A stretch of 64,000 nt of DNA from the NCBI GenBank assembly GCA_041694635.1, contig JBDNHI010000010.1, positions 1-64,000 of the forward strand, in the 5' to 3' direction. Below, in pieces: positions 8,443 to 18,589 of this stretch. This stretch comes from UBA969 sp041694635. Lineage in GTDB: Bacteria > Planctomycetota > Planctomycetia > Gemmatales > Gemmataceae. Under the pieces are notes generated by a model, which did not search any database, was not told the DNA's origin, and was given only the letters and a program-made list of their open reading frames with translations. Within the stretch, counting starts at the first letter, position 1, and each line of letters opens with the position of its first letter. Position numbers and translations under genes: made by a program.

Positions 8443-9825
8443 ATGAATGAAACCTTTGAATTTAGCTCAGTGTTCCCTTCCCCGGCCCACGAAGTTTTTG
8501 ACTGGCATAAAAAAGAATGTGCATTCCAAAGGCTTTCTCCCCCTTGGGATGAAGTTCAGATTCTCGAACGAAGTAAAGGCATTGAAAAAGGTGCTCGCAC
8601 AGTAATAGCTGTCAAGATTTGGCCCATCTGGAAAAAGTGGATTGCTGAACACATCGATTATAAAGAGGGCGTATCCTTTACCGACAGGCAGTTATCTGGC
8701 CCTTTCGCTTCTTGGGAACATTCGCACATCATAACCCCCGTTAATTCCATTTCTTCAAAACTTACAGATCACATTGAATACAAATTGCCCTTAGGATTTT
8801 TGGGTAAACTCTTCGGGGGGCAATTTATTCAAAAAAAACTCCAACGAATGTTTCGCTATCGCCATACGATTTTAAAAACCGATCTTGAAGATGCAGATGC
8901 AATGAGACAAAACCAAATAAGAAAAATAGTAGTGATTGGTTCGACAGGATTTGTCGGGGTTAATCTTTGCGCTTATTTAAATTCCACGGGTATAGAAGTA
9001 ACCAAAATAAGTAGAAAAAAAGAAATAAAGCAAGGTTTCAATTATTGGAACCCAGAAGAGGGGGACCCCAACCCTGCAATTTTAGAAAATGCAGATGCGA
9101 TAATTCATTTGGGTGGGGAAAGTATTGCCGAGGGTAGATGGAGTGAAGCAAAAAAAAATCAAATTCGTAATAGTCGAGTTAATAGCACAACTTCTTTAAG
9201 CAATGTTTTGGCCAACCTTAAAAGCCCGCCTAAAGTTTTTCTCTGTGCTTCCGGAATTGGAATTTATGGTAATCGAGGAAATGAAATTTTAAATGAGAAC
9301 TCAACCAATGGAGTAGGCTTTTTAACTGAGGTTGCGGAAGCATGGGAAAAGGCGACCGAGATAGCTAGAAATGCTGGAATTCGCACAGTAAATATGCGCT
9401 TTGGGATCATCCTAAGCCCTTCTGGAGGTGCCCTTAAAGAACTTCTTTTCCCATTTAAAATGTATTTGGGCGAATTTTCAGGAAAATCTGCAGAAGCTTA
9501 TATGAGTTGGATCAGTATGGATGATGTGCTAAGTGCAATACGCTTTTGCCTAGGTAATGATCACATTCATGGGCCGGTAAATTTTGTTGCGCCAAACCCC
9601 GTTACCAACAGAGAATTTATAAAAAACTTAGAGCTCATCTTTCAAAGAAAAAGCCTATTACCAGTTCCGACTTTTTTATTAAAGTTATTTATGGGGCAGA
9701 AAGCTGAAGATTTATTGCTAAGCAGTACCAGAGTTTCCCCTTCAAAGTTACTGGAAAACAAATATAAGTTTTTATATCCAGACCTTGAAAGTGCTTTGAG
9801 GCATTTGTTAGGAATGTATTCTTAA
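8443..9825 (+). CDS. TIGR01777-type NAD-dependent epimerase fused to SRPBCC domain
   Basis: A 460-residue protein of two parts. Residues 1-150 form an SRPBCC/START-like ligand-binding domain (FPSPAHEVFDWHKKECAFQRLSPPW). Residues 161-460 are an extended short-chain dehydrogenase of the TIGR01777/YfcH family, with VVIGSTGFVGVNL at 163-175, HLGGESIAEGRWS, YMSWISMDDV and GPVNFVAPNPVTN. This domain order is known in several phyla. The substrate is unknown; YfcH-type proteins have been called cell-division inhibitor or epimerase by homology only. It lies 31 bp after the sulfatase gene. Confidence 0.85.
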   Translation: MNETFEFSSVFPSPAHEVFDWHKKECAFQRLSPPWDEVQILERSKGIEKGARTVIAVKIWPIWKKWIAEHIDYKEGVSFTDRQLSGPFASWEHSHIITPVNSISSKLTDHIEYKLPLGFLGKLFGGQFIQKKLQRMFRYRHTILKTDLEDADAMRQNQIRKIVVIGSTGFVGVNLCAYLNSTGIEVTKISRKKEIKQGFNYWNPEEGDPNPAILENADAIIHLGGESIAEGRWSEAKKNQIRNSRVNSTTSLSNVLANLKSPPKVFLCASGIGIYGNRGNEILNENSTNGVGFLTEVAEAWEKATEIARNAGIRTVNMRFGIILSPSGGALKELLFPFKMYLGEFSGKSAEAYMSWISMDDVLSAIRFCLGNDHIHGPVNFVAPNPVTNREFIKNLELIFQRKSLLPVPTFLLKLFMGQKAEDLLLSSTRVSPSKLLENKYKFLYPDLESALRHLLGMYS

Positions 9826-9889
9826 AAACAAAGCAACTATTCATCTTCTATAATGTTTTAAACAGACTGAATCAAAATAAAATCTAAAG

Positions 9890-9917
9890 TTGTGAAAAAC
9901 AAAATATTCGTTATAAG
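9890..9917 (+). promoter_or_regulatory. Possible promoter for the MoxR cluster
   Basis: TTGTGA at 9890-9895 and TATAAG at 9912-9917 are separated by 16 bp, in the intergenic region before the MoxR gene. This is a plausible housekeeping -35/-10 pair, but in such AT-rich DNA a chance match is quite likely. Confidence 0.3.
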
Positions 9918-10058
9918 ATTCATAAACATTAAAATCTAATGTAAGAACTTATTCTAAATTCATTTTTATCTAATATTTTTCTTTACTTTCAAAATAGGTT
10001 TCTTATCTTACTGAATTCCTACCTTCAAAAATATGGTAATTCATCAAGAGACCACGAA

Positions 10059-11078
10059 ATGAACCAGAACAACCAAGTTGATTTTGCAGCCTTAGAGCGC
10101 TTTGGTGCTAAATGTTCGAAATTACGAAAGGAAATTGCTAAAATAGTTGTTGGTCAAGATGCCGTGATTGAACAACTTTTATTAGCAATTCTTGCAAAAG
10201 GTCACGCCTTACTTGTGGGTGTTCCTGGCTTGGCGAAAACCTTAATGGTTTCTACCCTTGCCCGTGCATTGCACTTAGGCTTTAAACGAATTCAATTTAC
10301 TCCCGACCTAATGCCTTCCGATATTACTGGTACGGAAGTCATTCAAGATGACCCTGTAACCAGACAAAGAGCCTTCAAATTTTTACAAGGTCCTATCTTT
10401 TCCAACCTAGTTCTTGCAGATGAAATTAATCGTACCCCTCCAAAAACCCAAGCAGCTTTGCTTGAAGCAATGCAAGAAAGAAAAGTCACCGTTGGCGGAA
10501 CTGATCATAATTTACCTTCTCCTTTTTTTGTCCTTGCCACTCAAAATCCAATTGAACAGGAAGGAACTTATCCGCTTCCTGAAGCACAGCTTGATCGTTT
10601 TCTCTTTTTAATTCAGGTGGGCTATCCAACGGATGCGGAAGAAGATCAAATTATGCGTCGAAGTGCGCTTGAGCCTGAAAATATTGATACCGTACTTGAT
10701 GGCACTGAGATCGAGCAATTACAAAAAATAACAAAACAAATACTTGTTTCTGATACCGCTATAGAATATGCAAGAAAAATTATCCGTGCTACTCGACCAA
10801 ACACTGAGGAAGCAGCATCATTTGCATCAAAATGGATTCAATGGGGTGCGGGCCCCAGAGCTAGTATCAGTTTAGTTTTGGCAGGCAGGGCACGCGCTGC
10901 ATTACATGGCAGACCTCATGTCACAATTGAAGACATCGAAACAGTTGCATTCCCTGTTCTTAGACACCGCTTATTACCATCGTTCACCGCCCGTGCTGAT
11001 GGTATTGCTCCTGATGACTTAACAAAAAAAATACTTGAAGAAGTTCGTTCTAAGCTAAAATTACCCTTAAATAGTTAA
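10059..11078 (+). CDS. MoxR-family AAA+ ATPase
   Basis: A 339-residue MoxR-type ATPase. Walker A GVPGLAKT lies at 54-61, Walker B LVLADEINRTPPKTQ at about 117-131, and sensor-1/arginine region ATQNPIEQEGTYPLPEAQLDRF at about 155-176. The C-terminal lid follows. MoxR ATPases act as chaperones that load or remodel vWA-domain partners, and the next genes encode a DUF58 and two vWA membrane proteins, so it is probably their motor. First gene of a tightly spaced cluster; the DUF58 gene starts 6 bp after its stop. Confidence 0.95.
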   Translation: MNQNNQVDFAALERFGAKCSKLRKEIAKIVVGQDAVIEQLLLAILAKGHALLVGVPGLAKTLMVSTLARALHLGFKRIQFTPDLMPSDITGTEVIQDDPVTRQRAFKFLQGPIFSNLVLADEINRTPPKTQAALLEAMQERKVTVGGTDHNLPSPFFVLATQNPIEQEGTYPLPEAQLDRFLFLIQVGYPTDAEEDQIMRRSALEPENIDTVLDGTEIEQLQKITKQILVSDTAIEYARKIIRATRPNTEEAASFASKWIQWGAGPRASISLVLAGRARAALHGRPHVTIEDIETVAFPVLRHRLLPSFTARADGIAPDDLTKKILEEVRSKLKLPLNS

Positions 11079-11084
11079 TCTAGT

Positions 11085-12026
11085 ATGAACAATGCTTCAG
11101 AGTCTGATCATGGAAAGCTTCTTTACCAGGCCAAACAACTTGGCTTAAGAGCGCTTACCTTGGTAGAAGGTTTAAGAGTAGGGGATCAAAAAAGCCCAAC
11201 TCGAGGATTTTCCGTTGAGTTTGCCCAGCATCGGGAATATGTCCCAGGCGATGATGTTAGGCACATCGACTGGCGCGGTTATGCCCGCACTGAACGCTAC
11301 ATCATCAAACAATACGAGCAAGAAACCAACTACACTGCCTATGTATTGTTAGATCTTTCTGGCTCAATGAGCTATGGAAAAGCTGGAAAAACCAAGCACG
11401 AAATGGCTCAACTGATGGCTGCAGTCCTTTGCCAAGTCGCAGCAAGTCAAGGCGATGCGGTGGGGCTAAAAACCATAGATGCCCCTTCACACCCTGAACG
11501 CATTCTTTCTTTCCTACCAAGCACCAAGTCAAATAGGATGGAAACTTTACTAAGTCAAATTACAAAACTACTTCCAGGCCCCGAACGAGAACAAGAAAAC
11601 ACTCCCCCATTAATGTCGATAGCGATGCGAGAGATATCTGAAAGACAAATTCGCAAAGGAATGGTTATTGTTATTAGTGATTTTCTTGAGCCTTTGCCTG
11701 GCCTACTTAAAGAAATGTACGAAATTCGAGCTCGAGGCCATGATCTTCTATTGATGCATATTTTACATAGTGATGAAATCGATTTCCCGATGGAAGGGCA
11801 AATTTTATTTGAAGATCTTGAAAGTAGTGGTTCTTTGGTAACAAGACCACAACTACTTCGGACTTCTTATAGAAAAGAAATTCAAAATTGGCTTGATGAA
11901 ATTGATGTTGCTTGCACAAGGCTTCAAATAACCCACTTTTTGGCAAGGTCGGACAGACCACCAGATGATGAATTTTTAAAGATGTTAGCATTCCGGTTAC
12001 AAAAAAAACGAGTTGCAAAGATTTAA
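11085..12026 (+). CDS. DUF58 domain protein
   Basis: A 313-residue soluble protein with the DUF58 signature GFSVEFAQHREYVPGDDVRHIDWRGYART at about 41-69 and a vWA-like metal site DLSGSM at 90-95. DUF58 proteins are the usual second component of MoxR operons and are thought to act as vWA-type adaptors. No transmembrane segment is seen, unlike the second DUF58 protein at the right edge of the window. It lies 6 bp after moxR and 13 bp before the BatA-like gene. Confidence 0.93.
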   Translation: MNNASESDHGKLLYQAKQLGLRALTLVEGLRVGDQKSPTRGFSVEFAQHREYVPGDDVRHIDWRGYARTERYIIKQYEQETNYTAYVLLDLSGSMSYGKAGKTKHEMAQLMAAVLCQVAASQGDAVGLKTIDAPSHPERILSFLPSTKSNRMETLLSQITKLLPGPEREQENTPPLMSIAMREISERQIRKGMVIVISDFLEPLPGLLKEMYEIRARGHDLLLMHILHSDEIDFPMEGQILFEDLESSGSLVTRPQLLRTSYRKEIQNWLDEIDVACTRLQITHFLARSDRPPDDEFLKMLAFRLQKKRVAKI

Positions 12027-12039
12027 CTAAAGGTTGATT

Positions 12040-14184
12040 ATGCATTTTCTGGTTCCTTGGATGCTTTTTGGTGCTTTAACTGCAGGAATTCCTGTAGCTT
12101 TGCATTTATTGAGAAAAAGCAAGCCAACGGTAGTGCGTTGGGCAGCCATGGAATTTCTGCGAAAAAGCCTAAAGGAAACCAGTAAAAAAATCCGCCTTCG
12201 TGATTTAATTCTTTTACTTATTCGGATGACTATCCTTATCTTAGCCGCCTTGGCACTTGCTAGGCCTTCCTCTAGCACTCTGTTTGGTAGTGGCCCCATC
12301 GATGCGATTTTGTTAATTGATAATTCCCAAAGTATGTCAACCGTAGAAGGACAATTCACAAGATTAGAGATGGCAATTAATTCTGCTAAACAACTTCTTA
12401 GTAATTTGCCTAAAGGATCAAAAGCTAGAATTATCAGCCTTACCGATCAATCTGTGGAATTGGCTTACAACAATATTAACGAAACTGATGCTTTGTTAGC
12501 AGCATTTTTACAAATCAAACAAACAGATAGAAGCAGTGATTTTTATCAAGGATTTGCTAATGCAATTGACATCTTAAAATCTTCTTCCTTTAGCCAAAGA
12601 AAAATTTTCTTCTTCTCTGATATGCAAAAATCAGGTTGGCAAAAAGAAGCTGGTTCATTTATCTCTCTTACGCAAAACCTCCCTAACTCGATTTCACTTC
12701 ATATGATTCGGCAGGGCTCTGATGTTGATATCAATATCCAACTTGTTGATTTTCAACCCGCATCGGGAATCGTCCTTGCTAACCAAAGGCAGACTTGGAC
12801 TATGACTTTCCGCAACCGGGGTTTCAAGCCTGTTCTTGGCGTCAAAGCCACCCTTGGGGCCGGTGGAGATTTCGAGTCAGCAGAATCAACCACTATTGAA
12901 AAACTAGAAGCCGGAGATGAAAGACAGGCCACCGTTGAACTTTTACTTCCAATCGAAGGGTATCAAAACATTAAAGCGATCGTGGGTAATGATCGTTTTG
13001 TAAAAGACAACCAGAAAGAAAAACTGGTACAGGCTCGTAAAAAACTTCAAGTTCTTATTGTTGGTGCAAAATCTGAGATCGACCCTAATAGGGACAATGG
13101 TTTTTTTCTTTACCATGCTCTTAGGTCGGGCGCTTCTGACTCATCTAATTCTGGAATTGAAGTTAAGCAAACATCTGGGAAATCTGCTTCTTTAGATTAT
13201 CTTGATGATTCAGATGTTGTTTTTATGGTGGACCCGAATCTAAGTGGGCCCGAATCAATTCCAGAAGGTTTCTTAGAAAAACTAGAGTCTTGGGTATCGA
13301 AGGGGAATCCTTTGGTTTATTTTGCGGGTAGTAACTACGCAAAAACAATGGAAACAGAACCAAAACTTGCAGGAAAATTTCTTCCACCCTGCAACCCAGA
13401 AATCAATAATATCAGCAGCACCATTGCAACTGAAAATCTGCCACAGGGCGGTTGGTTTTCTCGGTTTCGAACAGCACCTTTAAACCTTATTAGTCAATCT
13501 GAATTCCGTAAACGCGTAGTATTTGATTCTAGCCGCCTGCAACAAAGCGCACTTCTTGGTTATTTCCTCGATGGGCAGCCTTTGATAGAAATGCGAATGA
13601 TTCGTTCCGGGTTTCTAACTTTGTTGCCTTGGGTTCCAGATCTTACTTATACGGATCTGCCGCTAAGGCCAAGTTTTGTTCCTTTTGTACAAACTTTATT
13701 ATCTCGAATAATTGAAACTTCAAATGATTCAAAAAACCCGTCAATTTCAAAAGAATTATCACTTCGATTACAAAGCAAAGACATTATTGAAGGGGAAAAA
13801 TATAAATGGGTTTCTCCTTCAAATATTAATTTTCCTGCAACAATGGAAAAATCAGTCGATGAGATTCTGTTCCGTGGTGCCTTCACAGTTCCCGAGTCTG
13901 GCATTTGGAAACTCGAACCTCTAAACCCTGCTAGCACAAAGATAAATTTCAACACCAATCTCGTTGCAGTTCAATCTTCCAACGAAGAAGGGGAAGAACT
14001 TAATCCGCTTCAAAGCAATGAAATTGATGAAATTTTAGGCAAACCTGTTTTCCATCAAGAGAACACTGGAGAATTAAACAGCGGTGTAAACACGGGAGAA
14101 ATCACGAACTTTCTTTTGTACCTTCTGTTTGGGTTCTTTGCCTTTGAAATGTTTTTTGCCTGGTGGTGTGGTCAACCCTTATAG
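12040..14184 (+). CDS. BatA-like vWA membrane protein
   Basis: A 714-residue protein. ATG at 12040 is preferred over TTG at 12034 because AAAGG precedes it at 6 bp and it gives the family N-terminus. MHFLVPWMLFGALTAGIPVALHLL is the first of two BatA-type membrane segments; the second is near 55-75. The vWA MIDAS motif DNSQSM is at 94-99. A long extracytoplasmic region follows, then a C-terminal membrane segment (FLLYLLFGFFAFEMFFAWW). Expected role: membrane partner of the MoxR/DUF58 pair in envelope homeostasis. It is separated from the next gene by 8 bp. Confidence 0.9.
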   Translation: MHFLVPWMLFGALTAGIPVALHLLRKSKPTVVRWAAMEFLRKSLKETSKKIRLRDLILLLIRMTILILAALALARPSSSTLFGSGPIDAILLIDNSQSMSTVEGQFTRLEMAINSAKQLLSNLPKGSKARIISLTDQSVELAYNNINETDALLAAFLQIKQTDRSSDFYQGFANAIDILKSSSFSQRKIFFFSDMQKSGWQKEAGSFISLTQNLPNSISLHMIRQGSDVDINIQLVDFQPASGIVLANQRQTWTMTFRNRGFKPVLGVKATLGAGGDFESAESTTIEKLEAGDERQATVELLLPIEGYQNIKAIVGNDRFVKDNQKEKLVQARKKLQVLIVGAKSEIDPNRDNGFFLYHALRSGASDSSNSGIEVKQTSGKSASLDYLDDSDVVFMVDPNLSGPESIPEGFLEKLESWVSKGNPLVYFAGSNYAKTMETEPKLAGKFLPPCNPEINNISSTIATENLPQGGWFSRFRTAPLNLISQSEFRKRVVFDSSRLQQSALLGYFLDGQPLIEMRMIRSGFLTLLPWVPDLTYTDLPLRPSFVPFVQTLLSRIIETSNDSKNPSISKELSLRLQSKDIIEGEKYKWVSPSNINFPATMEKSVDEILFRGAFTVPESGIWKLEPLNPASTKINFNTNLVAVQSSNEEGEELNPLQSNEIDEILGKPVFHQENTGELNSGVNTGEITNFLLYLLFGFFAFEMFFAWWCGQPL

Positions 14185-14192
14185 GATGAGTA

Positions 14193-16649
14193 ATGAATCA
14201 GATTCTAAGCTATATCCTGGGAATTGATGCTCCAAGCGGAGCAACCTTTGTTTCTTTGGAACCAATGCCCGTTTATTCATTAATTATAATTGCATTAATT
14301 GCTAGTGCATTGTTTTTGACTTTTTCGTTCCGCCTTTATCGGGCAGAACAAATTAAACTGCCCAATAGAATTCAAATTTATGCACTTTTATCTAGATCCG
14401 CAGCTATTTTCGCTTTCTCTATGCTTTTCTTCCAACCTTTGTCTTGTAATCTCAAGTTAAATGGATCCCGACAATCCCCAAACATTTTAATCCTCGATGA
14501 TTCGTTAAGTATGCAATCTCGAGACACCAGAATTCTTACCGAAGATATTGAAAGAGCAGAGGCTCTTGTAGGAAAGTTTCCTTCGTTAGAACCTAGCACA
14601 AACCCAACCGAATCTTTTATTGATGGAGTCAAATACCCTTCAAGGCTTGAATTAGCAAAGGCCATTCTTAAAGATAATCCGAATGGTTTTTTAAAAACTC
14701 TTGAATCTAAAGGACCGCTCAAGAAATACCTTCTTGGTAACGATTTAAAACGCACTTCTGAAAAATCAATTGAATCTACCTTCTTGGAAGAATGGACTGG
14801 CAACCAACAGCGCACCTTACTTTCAGAATCGATTGAAAAAATTATTGCAACAACAACGGAACCCCCTGCTTCTCTTGTGATTTTTACAGATGGAAGAGAC
14901 ACGGGAAATAATGCAAATCTTAACGAAATTTCTAAAATTGCAGGCGAAAAGAACATACCTATATTCTTCATCGGGTTGGGACTTGGCCAACCTGCGAGCA
15001 TTGAACTTCGGGACTTTGTTCTACCCGAAATAATTCAAGCAGGAGAATTATTGGGGGTTCCCATTCGTTGGAAACTTTCAAAATTTGATGTTGAAAATAA
15101 TCCAGGCGCCAAAGTTGAATTAAAGCTTACTTTAGATGGCGTGGAAGTTGCTAAGGATACGATTCCAGCAAAACCTGGAGAAGATATACGACATGCTCTT
15201 ATGTTTCGTCCACCTTTTTCTGGATTAACCAAAGAAAATTCCGAAGTTAAAGTTTTTGCAAAACTCATCGGAATCCCTAATGCTTCAGGAGAGGATTCCC
15301 TTTCTAAATCATTAAAAATTATTGACCGCAAAATTAAAGTTCTCGTTATTGATAAAGCTCCCCGATGGGATTTACGGTTTCTGCTTATGAACTTAACCAG
15401 AGAAACTGCATCTTCTGGGGGCGAGGGCAAACCTCGTAAAGCTCTTGATCCTAAATTTGTAATTCTTGAAGGGGACTCTGATTTAACATCTAAGGATCCT
15501 TTCCTTCAAGAAATCCCTTCAACACGAAAAGATCTTTTTGCCTATGATGTAATTATTCTTGGCGATATTCCTTTAGATAAACTCGGGGCAGATGGCACTG
15601 AAAGAATCAGACAATTTTGTGAGGAAGGCGGTGGGGTTCTTATCCTTGCAGGAAAGAGATACAACAACCAAGGCTGGAATGATTCGCCCCTTGGCAATCT
15701 TTTACCGATTGAACCAGGCACCTATGAAACAATTTCCCTTAATGAGAAAAGAACTAACGCTTTTAATCCACTTTTAACTAGAGATGGTTTAACCCAAGAA
15801 GCAATGCGCCTAGCAGATACACCAGATGCCAACTTTCGAATCTGGAAAGACTTACCCGGAATTTTTTGGCACGCGCCAGTAAGTAAGCTTAAACCGGGGG
15901 CCACACCTCTACTTGTTCATCCAACCAATAAAACACCAACAGGTCCCTTGCCTTTGATTGCTACCCAACCCTACGGCAGAGGCCAAGTAGGTTGGTTTGG
16001 GTTTGATGAAGCTTGGCGCTGGCGCTATAACGACGGCGATGCTGTTTATGGTAGGTTCTGGAGTCAATGGGTTTATTGGGCTGCAGGGCCTAGGGTTGGT
16101 GCTATCAAACAGATTCGTATTTCAATAGACAGGCCAGACCCTTTTCTAAATTCTTCCGGACAAATTTCAGTACGAGCCCTTGATAAGAATTTTCTCCCTG
16201 AGAAAAAAGATTCGATCTCTGCAAAAATTGAATGGCTTGACGCACCTGAAAATACCGAACCAAAAATCAAATCTAGAGAGATTGAACTGAAAAAAATCCC
16301 AGATAAAGCTGGAGAATTTCTTTTAAACCTTCCTCACGACAAAGTTGGGAAATTTTCTTTGGTTATCCAAGGAGAACAAGAATCGCGGGTTGAATGGCGG
16401 GTTTTTCCACCACAAGATAATGAAAAAGGTGGGCTTGCTGAATCACAACTTACCGAAGCTGCAAGGCTTAGTAATGGCAAATTTGTTCTTGAAAACAATG
16501 CCGATAAAATCCTTCCAGAAATAACAACTAAATATTTCCAAGTCACATTTAATTCTGAAATTCCTAGACTAAATCCTCTCCTTTTTATCATTCTGACAAT
16601 TGGACTTAGCCTAGAATGGTTTTTTAGAAGGTGGAATAACCTGAGCTAA
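14193..16649 (+). CDS. Large membrane vWA protein with glutamine-amidotransferase-like domain
   Basis: An 818-residue protein with two N-terminal membrane segments (about 27-47 and 66-83), a vWA-type MIDAS DDSLSM at 102-107, then an extracytoplasmic Ig-like region. A class I glutamine-amidotransferase-like fold follows (VIILGDIPLDKL ... QFCEEGGGVLILAGK, about 450-490), and the C-terminal membrane helix is LLFIILTIGLSLEWFF. The amidotransferase-like domain lacks an obvious catalytic Cys, so it is probably structural. ATG at 14193 follows AGGATGAG. It is a standard component of planctomycete BatA-type operons; its molecular function is unknown. Confidence 0.85.
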   Translation: MNQILSYILGIDAPSGATFVSLEPMPVYSLIIIALIASALFLTFSFRLYRAEQIKLPNRIQIYALLSRSAAIFAFSMLFFQPLSCNLKLNGSRQSPNILILDDSLSMQSRDTRILTEDIERAEALVGKFPSLEPSTNPTESFIDGVKYPSRLELAKAILKDNPNGFLKTLESKGPLKKYLLGNDLKRTSEKSIESTFLEEWTGNQQRTLLSESIEKIIATTTEPPASLVIFTDGRDTGNNANLNEISKIAGEKNIPIFFIGLGLGQPASIELRDFVLPEIIQAGELLGVPIRWKLSKFDVENNPGAKVELKLTLDGVEVAKDTIPAKPGEDIRHALMFRPPFSGLTKENSEVKVFAKLIGIPNASGEDSLSKSLKIIDRKIKVLVIDKAPRWDLRFLLMNLTRETASSGGEGKPRKALDPKFVILEGDSDLTSKDPFLQEIPSTRKDLFAYDVIILGDIPLDKLGADGTERIRQFCEEGGGVLILAGKRYNNQGWNDSPLGNLLPIEPGTYETISLNEKRTNAFNPLLTRDGLTQEAMRLADTPDANFRIWKDLPGIFWHAPVSKLKPGATPLLVHPTNKTPTGPLPLIATQPYGRGQVGWFGFDEAWRWRYNDGDAVYGRFWSQWVYWAAGPRVGAIKQIRISIDRPDPFLNSSGQISVRALDKNFLPEKKDSISAKIEWLDAPENTEPKIKSREIELKKIPDKAGEFLLNLPHDKVGKFSLVIQGEQESRVEWRVFPPQDNEKGGLAESQLTEAARLSNGKFVLENNADKILPEITTKYFQVTFNSEIPRLNPLLFIILTIGLSLEWFFRRWNNLS

Positions 16650-16651
16650 TT

Positions 16652-18502
16652 ATGATTGATTCACGCATTTATAATTCTTTGGAACCTATTCGAAACCAGA
16701 TTAAAAAAGTCTGGTTCTTGAGCCAATGTATTGATACCTTCTCGGGGTTTGCAAAATCACTTGTTTTAGTTCTACCCATCTTAGCTATTTGCTGCTTAGT
16801 TGATTGGGTTTGGGACATTGAAGAAGAAACGCCACTACCCATTCGCTTTCTACTTACCATTTCTTGGGGAACGGCTTTTGTTTTAGCATTTGTTGCCTAT
16901 GTTATTACCCCAGCGGTCAAGAAGTTTGCTGAAACCGAAACCGCTCTTCAAATCGAAAAAACTTTCCCCATCCTTGACTACCGGTTAATTACCGTTCTGC
17001 AACTAGCTAAGCCAGAAGCACGACTTGATACCAAATCGGAAACACTTCTTGCCGAGTTAACTTCTGAAGTTATTGAATGCTGCCCGAAGCTTGACTTTCA
17101 AAAATCACTTGACTTAAAAAAGCTACAGCAAGCTAGCTTAAAATTTTTCCCCTTGGTTCTTGTTATGTTAGGGTTTCTAGTATTTGCCGGTGCTTCAACC
17201 ACAGCTTTATTAGCTAGGCAAATTTTACTCAATCATTCAATTCCAAGAAATACAGTAATTAATTTACCTGAAAATATAATTCTTGCTGAAGGCGAAGAAG
17301 CAACTATTTTCTTCGATTTAGTGCTTACTAAGAATTACAAACCATCAAAAGGTCGTGTAAAATGGATTAGCTTAGAAGGCAAACCTTTGACCCTTCCCTT
17401 AGAAATTGATGAGGAAGGAAGATGGAAAACCACCCTAACTTCTTCAATTGAAGATGGCACACTTAGTGTTCGCATAGGCGATGGCCGAGCTGGCCCAATA
17501 CCCGTTATTCGAAAAAACCGCCCCACGCTTGAAATGGTTTCTTGCAAAATCTTAATGCCCGAATGGTATGGCAAAAGGCCAGATGGTTCTCTTTTCGAAC
17601 AAGATTTCCCCAAAGGTGATATTGAATCCATTGCAGGGGCAACTGTTGTTGTCGAATTCAAAAGTTCAAATCCATTAAAAGAATCTCTTCTTCTAATCAA
17701 AGGAAATGATCCTACAATTCCACCAGAAACTAGTCTTTGTGATAATGGTGCAGGTAATAAAAACCCAAAAATTAAATTCACTTTAAAACAGGGTCAATCA
17801 AAGTATCAAGTTAATTGCACCAACCAATATGATTTAGAATCAAACCCAAACTGGCAAAGAAAAATCATCGTATTACAAACGCCAGAACCTCTTGTTAATT
17901 TACTTCAAGAACAAGTTCCAGGAATGCCCAGACTTACTGCCAAGGATGAAGACAATGAGATTGATGGCTTACCAGTTTTAATAGGAAAACAATTTAGGGT
18001 AGCCTACAGGGCAGAAAGTTTGTTTGGAATTTCGCAAGCAGTTTTTCGATATCGAATCAACGAAAAAGGGGATTGGAAAGCTTTACCCCTAGAAGAATTC
18101 AAACCAGAATCAAAAAACTTAGGGGCATTTTTACTTGATAACGGCATTTTCGAGAAAAGTCCAAGTACCGCGGTAATCGATTTTTACCCTTTACCTTCAG
18201 ATGACCCTTGGAAAATTCCTGACCGAAGAACCGCGGGCGGGAGGTTTGAATTCAAAATAGGTACTTTGAAAAATCTAAGAATTGGTGACAAAATTGAATT
18301 TTTTGTCGAAGCAACTGATATGAATACCAACTCCCCAAAAACAGGACAATCAGAAATCTTTACCAAAGAAGTGGTCGGGATTGACGAACTTTTGGCTTGG
18401 TGGCGAAGAAAAGAAAAAGAAACTGAAAAATTGACCCAGTTGAAAAACAAGCAGGCTCAAGTTTTCGAAGGGTTTTTACCTAACTTATTACCTAAACCTT
18501 AA
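16652..18502 (+). CDS. DUF4175-like membrane protein
   Basis: A 616-residue protein starting 2 bp after the previous stop. Two or three N-terminal membrane segments (about residues 30-50, 64-88 and 165-190) flank a helical region (ETETALQIEKTFPILDYRLITVLQL), resembling the N-terminus of DUF4175 proteins found at the end of MoxR/Bat operons. A large beta-rich extracytoplasmic part follows (LEMVSCKILMPEWYGKRP, DNEIDGLPVLIGKQFRVAYRA). The C-terminal Lys/Glu helix is short. DUF4175 proteins often carry a long coiled coil; here that appears to be a separate protein, the next gene. Confidence 0.65.
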   Translation: MIDSRIYNSLEPIRNQIKKVWFLSQCIDTFSGFAKSLVLVLPILAICCLVDWVWDIEEETPLPIRFLLTISWGTAFVLAFVAYVITPAVKKFAETETALQIEKTFPILDYRLITVLQLAKPEARLDTKSETLLAELTSEVIECCPKLDFQKSLDLKKLQQASLKFFPLVLVMLGFLVFAGASTTALLARQILLNHSIPRNTVINLPENIILAEGEEATIFFDLVLTKNYKPSKGRVKWISLEGKPLTLPLEIDEEGRWKTTLTSSIEDGTLSVRIGDGRAGPIPVIRKNRPTLEMVSCKILMPEWYGKRPDGSLFEQDFPKGDIESIAGATVVVEFKSSNPLKESLLLIKGNDPTIPPETSLCDNGAGNKNPKIKFTLKQGQSKYQVNCTNQYDLESNPNWQRKIIVLQTPEPLVNLLQEQVPGMPRLTAKDEDNEIDGLPVLIGKQFRVAYRAESLFGISQAVFRYRINEKGDWKALPLEEFKPESKNLGAFLLDNGIFEKSPSTAVIDFYPLPSDDPWKIPDRRTAGGRFEFKIGTLKNLRIGDKIEFFVEATDMNTNSPKTGQSEIFTKEVVGIDELLAWWRRKEKETEKLTQLKNKQAQVFEGFLPNLLPKP

Positions 18503-18544
18503 TAATAAAACCTTTTTGCCAATTTGTATTGGCATTTTATTATT
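18501..18544 (+). terminator. Rho-independent-like terminator inside the MoxR cluster
   Basis: TGCCAAT (18517-18523), loop TTGT and ATTGGCA (18528-18534) form a 7-bp stem followed by TTTTATTATT. The flanking AATAATAAAA and TTTTATTATT can pair to extend it. It begins at the stop codon of the DUF4175-like gene, so the last two genes of the cluster may be expressed at a lower level or from their own promoter. Confidence 0.7.
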
Positions 18545-18589
18545 AAAAGGTTATTCTTTTGATAGTTCCTCCCACCTTAAGCGAGTCCA

